Source: a virus
Virus record (IMG/VR): IMGVR_UViG_3300047409_000492
Location: 1-41,963 of that record
DNA length: 41,963 nt
Reading direction: 5' to 3' (one strand)
In this document: positions 13,388 through 22,486 of the stretch, piece after piece
Layout of the letters: every line of letters begins with the position of its first letter
Numbering within the stretch: position 1 is the first letter of the stretch
Position numbers and translations under genes: made by a program
The notes under the pieces: model-generated
The model's input: the letters and a program-made list of their open reading frames with translations, nothing else
What the model was told of the DNA's origin: nothing
Database searches by the model: none

Positions 13388-14122
13388 CTACAGCGCCCAG
13401 GGGTTGATGAGATAGGTCTCCACCTTGACCCGATCCGTGCTATTCAAGGTGGTGTTGTAGACCACGATCTCCCCGAAATCGCCCCCCAGCGGGAGCGAGC
13501 CCCCCGCGATCTGCGCCAGGGTGTCCATCACGATGCTGCCGATGACGCCCCCGTTGTCCAGGTTGACCCCCTTCGCCCAGAAGTGGGGGGGGGTCCCCGT
13601 CTGGTACTCGGCCAGGGACCAAACGGTGCGGGCGGTAGGGATGGTGAGGGACTGCGGATTGTTCGACCCGTCGTACAGGGAGAGCGCGTTCGCCCCGCCC
13701 TGCCCGATGCGCACCTGCCCGTTGCCGCTGAAGGGGGCCATAAACACCCCATCCCCACTGGTCTTGTGCACCACGAAGACGGTGAACGCGGCGCCGGGCA
13801 CCGTGCCCAGCGACCCGAGGGTCAGGGCATCGTCCACCCCGTCGAGGCGCAGGATGCTGCGCCCGTTCTGGATGGCCAGCTTCAGCGTCAGCGCCTGCGA
13901 GGCGTTGGGTTGGATCACGTGGCGCGCGGCTGGACTGCGATCGGTCCACCCCTGCACCGGAGCCCCGTCCGCCACCGCCGGGGTGGACCGCGCCGTGTCC
14001 TGGTAGGTCCCGAAGTCGGCCGCCAGCCACCACACCAGGCCGGGGAGGTCGGTGGGCACGAAGGGTGGTGCCGTCACGCCCCCCTGGGGGCCCGCGTGCA
14101 AGAGTGAGAGACGGCCGGGCAT
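13388..14122 (-). CDS. Laminin-G-like tail protein (receptor-binding candidate)
   Basis: 244 residues from the ATG at 14122, overlapping the upstream stop (TGATG). The sequence DLPGLVWWLAADFGTYQD, WTDRSPAARHVIQ, ILRLDGVDDALTLG, AFTVFVVHKTSG, WSLAEYQTG and FGEIVVYNTTLNSTDR follows the concanavalin/laminin-G sandwich seen in phage carbohydrate- or receptor-binding proteins. Its position after the large fibre-like protein suggests the distal adhesin. The protein starts after a short Pro-rich linker. Confidence 0.72.
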   Translation of the reverse strand: MPGRLSLLHAGPQGGVTAPPFVPTDLPGLVWWLAADFGTYQDTARSTPAVADGAPVQGWTDRSPAARHVIQPNASQALTLKLAIQNGRSILRLDGVDDALTLGSLGTVPGAAFTVFVVHKTSGDGVFMAPFSGNGQVRIGQGGANALSLYDGSNNPQSLTIPTARTVWSLAEYQTGTPPHFWAKGVNLDNGGVIGSIVMDTLAQIAGGSLPLGGDFGEIVVYNTTLNSTDRVKVETYLINPWAL

Positions 14123-15921
14123 CAGACTCCCCGGTAGCCGCTGGCGGACACCATGAGGCTGGCCCCGGTGGTCACCGCCTGCGCATTGATCGCGGTATTG
14201 CCACTCCCCTTGAGCGGGGTGGGGAAGGTCACCGTCATGCCGCCGCCACCGGGGGCCGCGTAGCCCTGCCAGAGGAGGGCGGCCCCATCGAGGAGCTTCA
14301 CCAGCGTCCCCACCGTGGCGTGGGCGTTGGTGATGGTCAAGGAGGTCACGTAGTTGCGGATCGCGGCGGTCCCCGAGGCGCCGATCACCGGGGTACTGGT
14401 GGTGTCGACCACGGCGGTGGCGAAGGCCCCCTGCACAAAATTCTCCGGGTTGGCGTAGGGCAGCACGATCTGCTTGCCCACCAGATCCGCCACCAGTTGC
14501 ACCATCCGCCCGGTGGTGACCACCGCGTTCTCGGCGCTCACCGCCTGGACCCCCAGGTTCACCGGGTTGCTGGCGATCACCACGTTGGTGGCCACCGCGC
14601 CGCCCACCACCCCGTTGGTCCACAGGCGGTTGCTGGCGTCCACCTGGAGGATGGTGTACTCCCCATCGACGATACCCCCGAAGGGGGCGGCGGTGTCCTT
14701 CCGCATCACCAGCGGGGCGATTCCGTGGTCCCCCAGGGCCGCCAGCGTATTCCCGGCGAGGTTCAGTTGCGCCAGGTTGAACTCGTTGACGTTGAGCCCC
14801 CCCGCCAGGGCCTCCACCCGCAGGGCGTTGTTGGTGGTGACCTCCACCCCCCGTTCCGCACGACTGGAGGTACCGTCACGGATCTGCATGTACTGGGAGC
14901 GGTTGGGCGAGATGCGGGGCAGCCCGAACTTGCTCCCGGTCATCGCGGCCGGGGGGCTTTCATCCATCAGCAATAGCTGGGGGTGCCCATTATCCGCCGC
15001 CGCCCAGACGTGCGCATCACTCCAGGTCGCGTTGGTGAGGATGTTGATCTGGTTGTAGTTCTGAAGATCGCTGACCCGAAGCTCCCCGAACCCGGTGGCG
15101 TTCAAGGCCACATTTTGATCGGCGGCCACCTGGTTGGGGAGCACGAGGAACGGCGGGGTGCCGGTCGAGTCCACCCGCCGCGCCATGATCTGAGGACCCG
15201 TGGGGTCCGCGATGGCAGGCGTCCCTTCGGTGACCCCCCCGATAGAGAGCGAGCCGCTCACCGGCACCGCCCCGAGCGCCCCGATCCCCTGCACATAGAG
15301 CACGCCCGGCGGGGTGCCACTGATGGCCGCGCCGGCCACCCCCACTCGCAGGCGGTCATAGGTGCCCCCGTTGTAGCCCAGGGTCACCCCCTGGACCGCC
15401 GGCAACGTGTTGCCCAACGTGGCGATAGTGACGGCGTCGCCCGGCGCGACGGCGGCGGGTAGCTCGGTGTCGGCCTGCACGGCGAAGATGCCGGCGTTGG
15501 TCACCGGGTGACTGGCGATGGTGCCACTGATGTTGTTGATGTTGAAGGTGCCAGGGGTGCCGGTGTCCACCGTGACCGATCCCGCGTTGTCATCCACATG
15601 GACCACGTTGGTGATGCCGGTGAGGGTTCCGCTCACCGGGATGGGTGTCGCCCCGCCGGGCGCCCCTTGCACCGTGACGATGCCGCCGTCGGGTATGCCC
15701 GAGGTCCCCTGGCCGGTGATGGTGATGGTAGGGGCGGCCCGCACGTCCACGTAGAGCGCCCCGGCGGGGGCCAGGACCGGCGCCACGCCGTTGATGGTCC
15801 CATCGACCAGCTTGACGTACTGGACGACCTCCAGGGACCCGTCGATGATGTCAGCGGCGATCTTGGTCCCGCTGGCCACCGTGGCCGGATTCAGTTGGGT
15901 GGGGATGCTTTCGAGTGGCAT
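14122..15921 (-). CDS. Large tail-fibre-like structural protein
   Basis: 599 residues from the ATG at 15921, overlapping the upstream stop (TGATG). It is rich in Gly, Val, Thr and Asn with many short beta repeats, such as VTVQGAPGGATPIPVSGTLT and NVVHVDDNAGSVTVDTGTPG. This is typical of trimeric fibre or sheet-stack proteins. The C-terminus (GYRGV) ends shortly after a strand-rich domain. No enzyme motif (pectate lyase or endosialidase) is evident. It probably forms the tail spike or fibre shaft that carries the following laminin-G-like protein. Confidence 0.65.
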   Translation of the reverse strand: MPLESIPTQLNPATVASGTKIAADIIDGSLEVVQYVKLVDGTINGVAPVLAPAGALYVDVRAAPTITITGQGTSGIPDGGIVTVQGAPGGATPIPVSGTLTGITNVVHVDDNAGSVTVDTGTPGTFNINNISGTIASHPVTNAGIFAVQADTELPAAVAPGDAVTIATLGNTLPAVQGVTLGYNGGTYDRLRVGVAGAAISGTPPGVLYVQGIGALGAVPVSGSLSIGGVTEGTPAIADPTGPQIMARRVDSTGTPPFLVLPNQVAADQNVALNATGFGELRVSDLQNYNQINILTNATWSDAHVWAAADNGHPQLLLMDESPPAAMTGSKFGLPRISPNRSQYMQIRDGTSSRAERGVEVTTNNALRVEALAGGLNVNEFNLAQLNLAGNTLAALGDHGIAPLVMRKDTAAPFGGIVDGEYTILQVDASNRLWTNGVVGGAVATNVVIASNPVNLGVQAVSAENAVVTTGRMVQLVADLVGKQIVLPYANPENFVQGAFATAVVDTTSTPVIGASGTAAIRNYVTSLTITNAHATVGTLVKLLDGAALLWQGYAAPGGGGMTVTFPTPLKGSGNTAINAQAVTTGASLMVSASGYRGV

Positions 15922-16247
15922 CAGTTGTCCCCCTCAGGGGTCCCATTGGTCACTGGCTCGGGGATCTGCTCCTCGAGTAGCTCGAGCGTGGGCACCACGG
16001 CGGGGGGTACGGAGAGCGCCTCCACGGAGAGCCACAGCACCCCGGCCGGGTTGAGGAAGGTGTACTCCAGGCCGGCCATCTCGCAGCGCAGCGCCAACGC
16101 AGGGTCCATCACCAGCACGCTCCCACTGGTCTTGAGCTCGCGGGTCACGCCCTGCAGGTCCATGTAGGTGATGCGATGACTGCTCGGCCCGAGCGTAGGG
16201 GGCGCGGGTGCCATCATGGCCGGGGTCGTCGTGCTCTCGATGGGCAT
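15921..16247 (-). CDS. Small tail-associated protein
   Basis: 108 residues from the ATG at 16247 with AAGGAGG upstream. A Pro-rich N-terminus leads into a beta-rich centre (YMDLQGVTRELKTSGSVLVM, then EYTFLNPAGVLWLSVEALSV) and an acidic C-terminus. Its stop overlaps the start of the fibre-like gene. It is probably a virion component; the family is unknown. Confidence 0.6.
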   Translation of the reverse strand: MPIESTTTPAMMAPAPPTLGPSSHRITYMDLQGVTRELKTSGSVLVMDPALALRCEMAGLEYTFLNPAGVLWLSVEALSVPPAVVPTLELLEEQIPEPVTNGTPEGDN

Positions 16248-16256
16248 AGGACCTCC

Positions 16257-18584
16257 TTAGCTGGCGGTGCGGAAGGTCAACAGGGTCAAGCTCATATCGT
16301 GGCGGGGGCCCATGGTCGTCGAGCCCTCCAGGTAGCGATCGGTGAAGTCGTTGATGGCGGCCCGCTGGGTCTCCCCGTCGGGCAGCAGCACGGTCACGTC
16401 ATCGCCCTTCGCCTCCAGCCGCCGCAGCAGGTCGTGCAACTCCCTGGCGCTGACGCGGGTCACGTGGCCGTCCCGTCGCACCAGACGCGGCCCCACGTGG
16501 GCCGTGAAGCTGATCTCCTCGATGGAGCTCGGGCGGAGCTGCTCGCCGAGCGCCACGCCCTCGATCACCGGCGAGTCGCCGTCCACGTCGGTCTCCATGG
16601 TCACCATGAGCTGGATCCACTTGCCCTGCGCGCCCTCGGGGAACACGAGCGGCTCGCCGCCCTCCGTCACCTCGCCGGGGATGTCCCGCCAGGCGGTGTC
16701 CTCCGGCAACTGGTAGCTGAAGCGCACGCGCTGGCCGTTGGTGACGACCGGCCCGAACCCGGTCAGATCGAAATAGTTCTTGTCGTCGGCCTGGAAGCCC
16801 ATGGAGTGGCGCGAGAGCACCGTGAAGCCGGTGCTGCGGAACACGCAAACGGGATCATTTGGGGCGAACGGCGTCTGCCCCGGCAGGATGGTCCAGGCGA
16901 GCCCGCCGTTGTCGAAGCCCACATACAGGCGCCCGTTGCCGGAAGGCTCGCCAATCGTCGAGTGCTGCATCCAGGTGATGCGGCGCCCGGGCCAGGACTC
17001 GAGCGCCCCGTGCAGCACCGGGATCAGCTGGCTGTTGGGGTCATGGGCCGCTTCGGGGTTGATCCAGGCCCCGTACTTGCCCACGTAGGCGGTGCCGCCG
17101 GGCACCCCGTCGCGCTCGTTGTAAGCCGCCCAGAACAGGTGCCAGGGGCCCCAGGGGGCCAGGGCGGTGATGCGGCCCTGCACCGGCGCGTCGTTCTCGA
17201 TGAGCCGCTCCATGCCGACCGCTTCGACCGTGGCGCTGAACTGCCCGGTGGGGGTCAGCTTGTACAGCCCCATGCCGAAGGGGGCGTACACACTGCCCAG
17301 CCACACGCAGGCGCAGCGCCCGTTGTTGGGGTCGGCCGGCAGGCCACGGTCCGGGGTGAGCTCGGTGATAGAGCCGCCGGTGCCCACCGCGATGCGGTTC
17401 TCCTCGAACACGAAAAGGGTGCCGTTCAGCCGCACCAGGCGGGTGACCGCGGACGGGCGCTCATCCTGGTAGCTCGGAGTGGTGGCGCTGGGCGACGCGA
17501 TGGTGGGCTCATCGGGGTGGCGATACACGAAGTTCGCCGGTCGCGGGTTGGTGCTGGCCTGGTTCCAGACCGACGAGCGGTAGAAGTCGAACCCCTCCAT
17601 GGTCAGGGCGCGACCATCCGTGGCCGCCTCGGTCCAGGCTGCCCCATCCCAGGCCCACCAGCTGCCCGCCTCCATCCCCACGAAGAGGCGGGGCCACCCT
17701 TGCGGGGCGGCGGTCAACAGCTGATAGGGAGCCTGACCGCTCCCTACCAGACTGCCAGGGGAAGCCGGGTTCCAGATCAGGCTGCCGTTGTCGTCCACGG
17801 TGGAGAGGTTGGGGCCCAGGTACGCTTGCTCCCAGGAGGTCCCGGCATTGAAGGAGCGGTAGAGGGTGACCCCCAGCCCACTTGGCTGGGGGGTCCAGGT
17901 GAGGTGAATGTAATTCCCCACGGTCGGGGTAGCCGGGGCGAGCAGCACCGTAGCATGGGGGCCAGCGAGCGATTGCGGGGGGCTGATCGGACCCGTCCCC
18001 GAGCCCCCGTGGTGCCCGCTCAGTGCCAGGCTGTACCAGATGGTGGCGGCCCCCGCGCCCCCGATGACCGAGCCCGTGGGGGCTGGCGGGGTGGCTGGGG
18101 TCCCGAAGTTTCGCTGGAGGGTGAAGTCGCCGGTCAATTCGATGTCGGCGACCGTGGAGGTCCACACCTCGTTGCCCGACAGGACGCACAGGTAACGGGT
18201 GCCCCCGATGGTGAGCTGCTCGATCGACTTAATCGGGCCGCTGCCGATCAGACGAGGCGACACGAAGCGGGTGGCCAGTGCGCCCAGGCCACAGGACCAG
18301 TCCATTCCCAGCGCGTAGGAATATCGCTGGGAGCTCTCGGAGACCTCGACGGGCTGGCCCATGCCCATGACTAATCGTTTGAACAGGGCGGTGCGCCGCG
18401 TGAAGGGGCTCTGGGACCCGTAGGCGAAGTCCGTAGGAGTCACGTTCTCGAGGCCGATATGGCGATGGCGCACTACCTGCGTCCCGCTCTGGTCGGTGGC
18501 CAGCAGGAGGCGGGCGGTCCCGACGGCCGGGTTCGAGAGCCAGAGGTCCCACGGGTAGGGCGTGCGCCCGCTAGGCCGTCGCAT
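16257..18584 (-). CDS. Large tail tubular/nozzle-like protein
   Basis: 775 residues from the ATG at 18584; an in-frame GTG at 18593 is the alternative. It is beta-rich with recurrent blade-like motifs, such as LTIGGTRYLCVLSGNEVWTS, RLFVGMEAGSWWAWDGAAW and RLYVGFDNGG. It begins MRRPSGRTPYPWDLWLSNP. Size, order after the connector protein and strand repeats fit a tail tubular B/nozzle protein of short-tailed phages, or a beta-propeller tip. It overlaps the upstream gene by 14 bases. No catalytic motif is visible. Confidence 0.6.
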   Translation of the reverse strand: MRRPSGRTPYPWDLWLSNPAVGTARLLLATDQSGTQVVRHRHIGLENVTPTDFAYGSQSPFTRRTALFKRLVMGMGQPVEVSESSQRYSYALGMDWSCGLGALATRFVSPRLIGSGPIKSIEQLTIGGTRYLCVLSGNEVWTSTVADIELTGDFTLQRNFGTPATPPAPTGSVIGGAGAATIWYSLALSGHHGGSGTGPISPPQSLAGPHATVLLAPATPTVGNYIHLTWTPQPSGLGVTLYRSFNAGTSWEQAYLGPNLSTVDDNGSLIWNPASPGSLVGSGQAPYQLLTAAPQGWPRLFVGMEAGSWWAWDGAAWTEAATDGRALTMEGFDFYRSSVWNQASTNPRPANFVYRHPDEPTIASPSATTPSYQDERPSAVTRLVRLNGTLFVFEENRIAVGTGGSITELTPDRGLPADPNNGRCACVWLGSVYAPFGMGLYKLTPTGQFSATVEAVGMERLIENDAPVQGRITALAPWGPWHLFWAAYNERDGVPGGTAYVGKYGAWINPEAAHDPNSQLIPVLHGALESWPGRRITWMQHSTIGEPSGNGRLYVGFDNGGLAWTILPGQTPFAPNDPVCVFRSTGFTVLSRHSMGFQADDKNYFDLTGFGPVVTNGQRVRFSYQLPEDTAWRDIPGEVTEGGEPLVFPEGAQGKWIQLMVTMETDVDGDSPVIEGVALGEQLRPSSIEEISFTAHVGPRLVRRDGHVTRVSARELHDLLRRLEAKGDDVTVLLPDGETQRAAINDFTDRYLEGSTTMGPRHDMSLTLLTFRTAS

Positions 18585-19722
18585 ATCGATCACTCACGTG
18601 ACCGCGACGGACGTCCACGTAGGGAGTGAAGGTGCGATGCCCCCTGCGCCGCAGGCTCTGCTCCTGCCAGCGCTGGAAGGCCACCGTGGCCTGCTGGAGG
18701 TTCTCGATGCGCCCCCGCTCGGCCAGCGCCTCCATGGTCTGCGGCGCGGTCACCCAGGCCTCCTTCAAGGCGCCGGCCGTGACCCACTGCGGATCGGGGA
18801 TCGCTTCGTCGGTGTCGAGGGTGAGCCCGCTCTGTGCGCCATAGGAGCCTCCCGACGGACGGCAGAGATGGTACGCGGGGAAGAGGCCGTACAGCAGGAG
18901 GCGGGGTGGGGCGACCAGCGCGGTGCCGCTGGGGTGGTCGGCGGGCGTGGTGGAAGAGAGGCCCCGCGCGAGCCCGTAGGTGCCGCCCACGATGGCGGTC
19001 ACCTGGAGGAGCTCGGTGTCCACCGTGAGGTAGAACGGCGGGGTGGTCGGCATCTGCGCGTTCGGTGTGAGGTTCGACGTCGCCACCGTGCCCGCCAGGA
19101 GGGGGGCGGTGAGGGTACCCACCGCCACCCCGCCCGCCGACAGCCCGCTCTCGATCGCCAGGTACAGCGATCCTGCCGACTCCTCGGTCCGTCCTCGCAG
19201 GCCGTACAGATACGGGGAGGCGTTATCGCGCTGCGCGGTCCCGGCCAGCGAGCCCACCTGGTAGATGCTCGCGCCGTCGGTGAGCCAGGGGTAGAAATCG
19301 GTCACCGGCTGCCGCCCGAGCAGGGGCACGCAGGGCACCTCGACCTCGGCCGGCACGCGGATGAAGCGCAGCGCCTCGTTGATGAAGTCCCGCAGCTGCT
19401 CGGTCGGATGGAACTCGGGGGACAGGAGCTCGTAGACCTCCCCGCCGGGGGGCGCGGTCCACTGCGACCCCGGCGGGAAGTCCGCGAAAAACCACCCCTG
19501 GTCCATTTGCACGCTGGAGACCAGGCGCACCTGGTCGAGCGGATCGGTCGCCGCCGGGCGGTACAGATACCACTCCACCAGGTCGTCCCCGATGGTCAGA
19601 CTACTCTTGCGCGCGGGGTCGGCCAGGTAGGTGCGGGTGCTGCTGGCGTCGGCCGTGCCGGCCAGGAGCCCCGTCCCCACGTGCCGCGCGAAGCGACGGC
19701 GATAGTCGCGCAGGCTGGGCAC
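18571..19722 (-). CDS. Head-to-tail connector/adaptor-like protein
   Basis: 383 residues from the GTG at 19722. It opens MPSLRDYRRRFARHVGTGLL, and a helix-rich segment (RDFINEALRFIRVPAEVEVP) resembles adaptor proteins that dock below the portal. The middle contains many short beta stretches, and the C-terminus is helical and basic (NLQQATVAFQRWQEQSLRRR). Its place between capsid-associated small genes and the nozzle-like protein supports a connector role. Direct family identification was not possible. Confidence 0.55.
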   Translation of the reverse strand: MPSLRDYRRRFARHVGTGLLAGTADASSTRTYLADPARKSSLTIGDDLVEWYLYRPAATDPLDQVRLVSSVQMDQGWFFADFPPGSQWTAPPGGEVYELLSPEFHPTEQLRDFINEALRFIRVPAEVEVPCVPLLGRQPVTDFYPWLTDGASIYQVGSLAGTAQRDNASPYLYGLRGRTEESAGSLYLAIESGLSAGGVAVGTLTAPLLAGTVATSNLTPNAQMPTTPPFYLTVDTELLQVTAIVGGTYGLARGLSSTTPADHPSGTALVAPPRLLLYGLFPAYHLCRPSGGSYGAQSGLTLDTDEAIPDPQWVTAGALKEAWVTAPQTMEALAERGRIENLQQATVAFQRWQEQSLRRRGHRTFTPYVDVRRGHVSDRYATA

Positions 19723-19723
19723 C

Positions 19724-20075
19724 TTACTTCTTCTCGGGCGCTGGAGGTGCGGTCGGACTGCCGCCGGGCACGTTCTGGCGGCTGACCATCGGCGTGGCCG
19801 CCTGGCGCGCCTCGAGCTCCTGGGCCCGCCGCTCGGTCTCGCGGTCCTCCGCGGACTGCCCGGTGCCGGCTTCCTCGCGGCGCTGCCGCGCCGCGTCGAG
19901 GGCGTCCTCCTCGCGCAGCTTCTCGAATGCCTCGAAGGCGGATTTATTGGAGTCCCGCCCCACCCCGATGCGCTTCCACTGGGCGGCGAGCTCGTCGGTC
20001 ACCTCCAGGATGTCACCGACCCGCAGCGGATGGTACTCGAACCACGTCGGGCTGATCACGCGGATATAGGCCATA
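19724..20075 (-). CDS. Small capsid-region protein, paralogue B
   Basis: 117 residues from the ATG at 20075 with GAGG eight bases upstream. The N-terminal 35 residues (YIRVISPTWFEYHPLRVGDI, ending KRIGVG) match the neighbouring 112-residue protein. The rest is a Glu/Arg/Ala-rich coiled-coil-like region ending PAPEKK. The compact N-terminal fold with a charged tail suggests a head decoration or completion protein that binds near the capsid. It arose by tandem duplication with the next gene upstream. Confidence 0.65.
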
Positions 20076-20084
20076 CGAAAAACC

Positions 20085-20423
20085 TCACTTCTTCTCGGGC
20101 GCGCGTCCTTCGGTGAGCGGCGCGGGGGTACGGGGCCCCTCCCGGTGGCGCTGCTCGGCCGCCTGGCGCTCACGCTCTTCCTGGGTGGCGGGTGCTGGCT
20201 CCCCCTGCGCCCGTCGACGCTCCGCCTCCGCCTCGCGGGACCGCGCCTGCGCCTGCTCCTGGGCCGCCTTATACACCGGCTCGGTGATGGGCACCGCGAC
20301 CCCGATGCGCTCCCACGCCTCGGCGGTGCCGTCGTCGTAGAGCTCGACCACCTCGTCCACCGCGAGGGGGCGATAGTTGAACCACGTGGGACTCACGATC
20401 TGTACGTGCTTGACGTCCACCAC
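20085..20423 (-). CDS. Small capsid-region protein, paralogue A
   Basis: 112 residues from the GTG at 20423 with AAGGAGG upstream. The N-terminus (HVQIVSPTWFNYRPLAVDEV, ending WERIGVAV) parallels its downstream neighbour, and both end in PEKK. The charged middle (SREAEAERRRAQGE) is helical. It directly follows the major capsid gene, the usual position of head-decoration or head-closure proteins. Its exact role is not known. Confidence 0.65.
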   Translation of the reverse strand: MVDVKHVQIVSPTWFNYRPLAVDEVVELYDDGTAEAWERIGVAVPITEPVYKAAQEQAQARSREAEAERRRAQGEPAPATQEERERQAAEQRHREGPRTPAPLTEGRAPEKK

Positions 20424-20438
20424 CAGAAACCTCCTTGC

Positions 20439-21458
20439 TTACTCGCCGCCGGTGGTCGCCTTCTGCTGCAACGCCCCGAACGGGTAGCGGTTGGCCCCCA
20501 CGGGCTGCAACCGGTTGATGGGGTTCGGCACCGCGAACGCGAAGCGCGCGACCACGCGGAGCGCCACCATGTCCTGCTGGGGCAGGTTGTAGACCACCAG
20601 CCCGCCGGCATCGGTCAGGACGGCCTGGTCGAGCATCTTGTAGCTGATGTCCTGCCGCACGCCGATGATCCCTTGCGTGAAGTCGCCGGTGATGAGAGAC
20701 CACTGGTCGGCGGCGGTGGCGAAGGAGCTGAACCCGGCGCGACTGAACACGATGGGCTCGTTGAAGAGGGTGCCGAACTGCAGCGGCATGTTCATGGCCG
20801 ACTGGTCGTCGGGCTGGAACAGAAACGCCTTCGTGGTATCGCGCAGGCCCCGCAGCTTGGCCCGGAGCTGCATGCGGGCGAAGAACCCGTTGGGCATGTA
20901 CCCATCGGCCTCCACCGCCGCGAGCACGTTATTGATGTCGTCCACGAAGTCGATGGTGGAGGAGGTGCCGCTCCGCACCACGTTGTTGGCGGCGGCGGCG
21001 GCGGTCACGATGGCGGTGGCCCAGGTGGCGGGCTTGTTGGTCCCGAAAAAAATCGCGTCGTCTAAGGCCACCGCGATGGCCTCTTCGAGCCAGGGCTTGA
21101 TCTCTCCCCACAGGTCGTACTTGGTGTCGTCGAGGATCTTCTCGGGGATCGGCACGATGGTAGCGATCTCTTCGGCGTTCAGATAGACGTTCGTCCACGA
21201 CATTTCGGTCGTCTGCTTCAAGCCGATGTCGGGGTTGGTGCCGGTCACGAAGTACGCGGTGGGGAGGGCCGCGAGCACCGGGAGGCGCGTCTGCGCGGTC
21301 CCCATGTCGCGGTGGCGGAAGAGCTTCAAGGCGGCCGATTTCTCGGTCACGCCCTGCATGACCTCGCGGGAGACCTCCTCGGGGATGAGAGCACCGACAT
21401 CGCCGGCGAGCAGGGTCGAGGGCGCATTCCCTCGGTCGATGACGCTGTTGTAAGGCAT
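20439..21458 (-). CDS. Major capsid protein (HK97 fold)
   Basis: 339 residues from the ATG at 21458 with AGAGG upstream. The pattern fits phage major capsid proteins of HK97 type: ALIPEEVSREVMQGVTEKSA at the start, LPVLAALPTAYFVTG, VPIPEKILDDTKYDLW, EEAIAVALDDAIFFGTNKP (spine helix/E-loop boundary), FSSFATAADQWSLITGDFTQ, and a C-terminal beta core ending ALRVVARFAFAVPNP. It forms the icosahedral shell. The scaffold gene lies just upstream. A strong hairpin with a U-tract sits directly in front of its ribosome site. Confidence 0.88.
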   Translation of the reverse strand: MPYNSVIDRGNAPSTLLAGDVGALIPEEVSREVMQGVTEKSAALKLFRHRDMGTAQTRLPVLAALPTAYFVTGTNPDIGLKQTTEMSWTNVYLNAEEIATIVPIPEKILDDTKYDLWGEIKPWLEEAIAVALDDAIFFGTNKPATWATAIVTAAAAANNVVRSGTSSTIDFVDDINNVLAAVEADGYMPNGFFARMQLRAKLRGLRDTTKAFLFQPDDQSAMNMPLQFGTLFNEPIVFSRAGFSSFATAADQWSLITGDFTQGIIGVRQDISYKMLDQAVLTDAGGLVVYNLPQQDMVALRVVARFAFAVPNPINRLQPVGANRYPFGALQQKATTGGE

Positions 21459-21471
21459 CGCTTCCTCTCAC

Positions 21472-21524
21472 AAAAAAAAAGCGCCGACCCCGTTTCCCGC
21501 TCTCACGCGGGAAGGAGTCGGCGC
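21472..21524 (-). terminator. Terminator-like hairpin in capsid gene leader
   Basis: On the minus strand, GCGCCGAC (21524-21517) pairs with GTCGGCGC (21488-21481). An inner stem TTCCCGC/GCGGGAA lies between them, and nine U follow (21480-21472). The U-run ends 13 bases before the capsid ATG, so capsid mRNA must read through it or be made by processing here. Confidence 0.8.
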
Positions 21525-21574
21525 TCACTAGCCGATGTTCAGTTAGGGAAGGTGTGACACTTCGCTCGTGGTGC

Positions 21575-22384
21575 CTAGCGGCCGAAACTCCGCCGCAGGA
21601 AGCTGTTCATGTCGGGGGACGAGCCCCCGTTCCCGCCGGTGGCCTCCGCGACCAGATCCGGCTCTTCATGGGCCAGGCCCCACTCGTGGGCGAGCTGCTT
21701 ACGGACCGAGGGGTTCTTTTCCATGCGCAGCCGCTCGGCGCGGGCGCCCTCGGTGGTCCAGTGCTTCTTGAGCGCACCCTTGATCTCGTTGGCCAGGGCG
21801 GCGCGCCCCTCGGGGCCCTGCCACACCTCGCGGGCGATGCGCTCCTGCTCCGCGCGGGGGAGCTCCTGGAGGTAGTTGTCGCCATAGATCGAGTCGTAGG
21901 TCGCCGTGATGGTCCCGATCAGCGAGCCCTCGCGGGACTCCTGCGCGGTCCCGTCGCGCACGGCCACGATCTGGCGCTCGAGGCTGGCGACCTCCTCGCC
22001 CACTTCCCAGTCCTCGTGGGACGAGAGGAGCTCGCGCTTCTGCTGCTCGAGCTGAGCGACCTGGGCGGCCCGCTGCTGCTGGTCGGTCTGATACTGACGG
22101 CGCCGCTCCTCGGCGGCCTCGCGGTCGCGTTGGGACTGGAAGCGGCGCCGTTCTTCCTCCGCGTTGGTGGGAGGTCGCCATTCCGGCGGCTGACCCGGGG
22201 CGGGTTGGTCCGGTGCCTCGTCGCGCCCTGGTCCTGGGGTGCCGCGCAATCGCGCGCGCACGCCCTCAAACCAGGAGCGGGAGGCCTCTGAACGCTCCGC
22301 GTCGGAAGCTGCCTCGGGGGCGCTCTCCGGGGAGGAAGGGATCTGCGGGTCCTGGGACTGCTCAGGACCGCCGGTGGGTTCCAT
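21575..22384 (-). CDS. Scaffold protein
   Basis: 269 residues from the ATG at 22384 with GAGGAA upstream. The N-terminus is Pro/Ser/Glu-rich and disordered. The middle is a long charged coiled coil (EEERRRFQSQRDREAAEERR, then QYQTDQQQRAAQVAQLEQQK). The C-terminus is helical and basic (PDMNSFLRRSFGR), like scaffolds whose C-terminal helix binds the capsid protein. Its place immediately before the major capsid gene supports this. Its leader has the same kind of hairpin-U8 element as the capsid leader. Confidence 0.8.
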   Translation of the reverse strand: MEPTGGPEQSQDPQIPSSPESAPEAASDAERSEASRSWFEGVRARLRGTPGPGRDEAPDQPAPGQPPEWRPPTNAEEERRRFQSQRDREAAEERRRQYQTDQQQRAAQVAQLEQQKRELLSSHEDWEVGEEVASLERQIVAVRDGTAQESREGSLIGTITATYDSIYGDNYLQELPRAEQERIAREVWQGPEGRAALANEIKGALKKHWTTEGARAERLRMEKNPSVRKQLAHEWGLAHEEPDLVAEATGGNGGSSPDMNSFLRRSFGR

Positions 22385-22403
22385 GCAATTTCCTCGATGG
22401 CAC

Positions 22404-22452
22404 AAAAAAAAGCGCCGACGGCGGGCCCTCTCTCGGGTCCAGCGTCGACGCT
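22404..22452 (-). terminator. Terminator-like hairpin in scaffold gene leader
   Basis: On the minus strand, AGCGTCGACG (22452-22443) pairs with CGTCGGCGCT (22420-22411) with one G-U pair that works only in this orientation. Eight U follow (22411-22404), then a short run to the scaffold ATG at 22384. The segment cacaaaaaaaagcgccgac is nearly identical to that in front of the capsid gene. Confidence 0.75.
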
Positions 22453-22486
22453 TCGGTCAAGAAGCCGATCTGTGATTAGTGCGAGT

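Noticed and set aside
16176-18374. 732-codon plus-strand open frame across the nozzle-like gene
   Set aside because: Low-complexity, His/Gly/Arg-rich composition without domain features. It is the complement of a coherent late gene.
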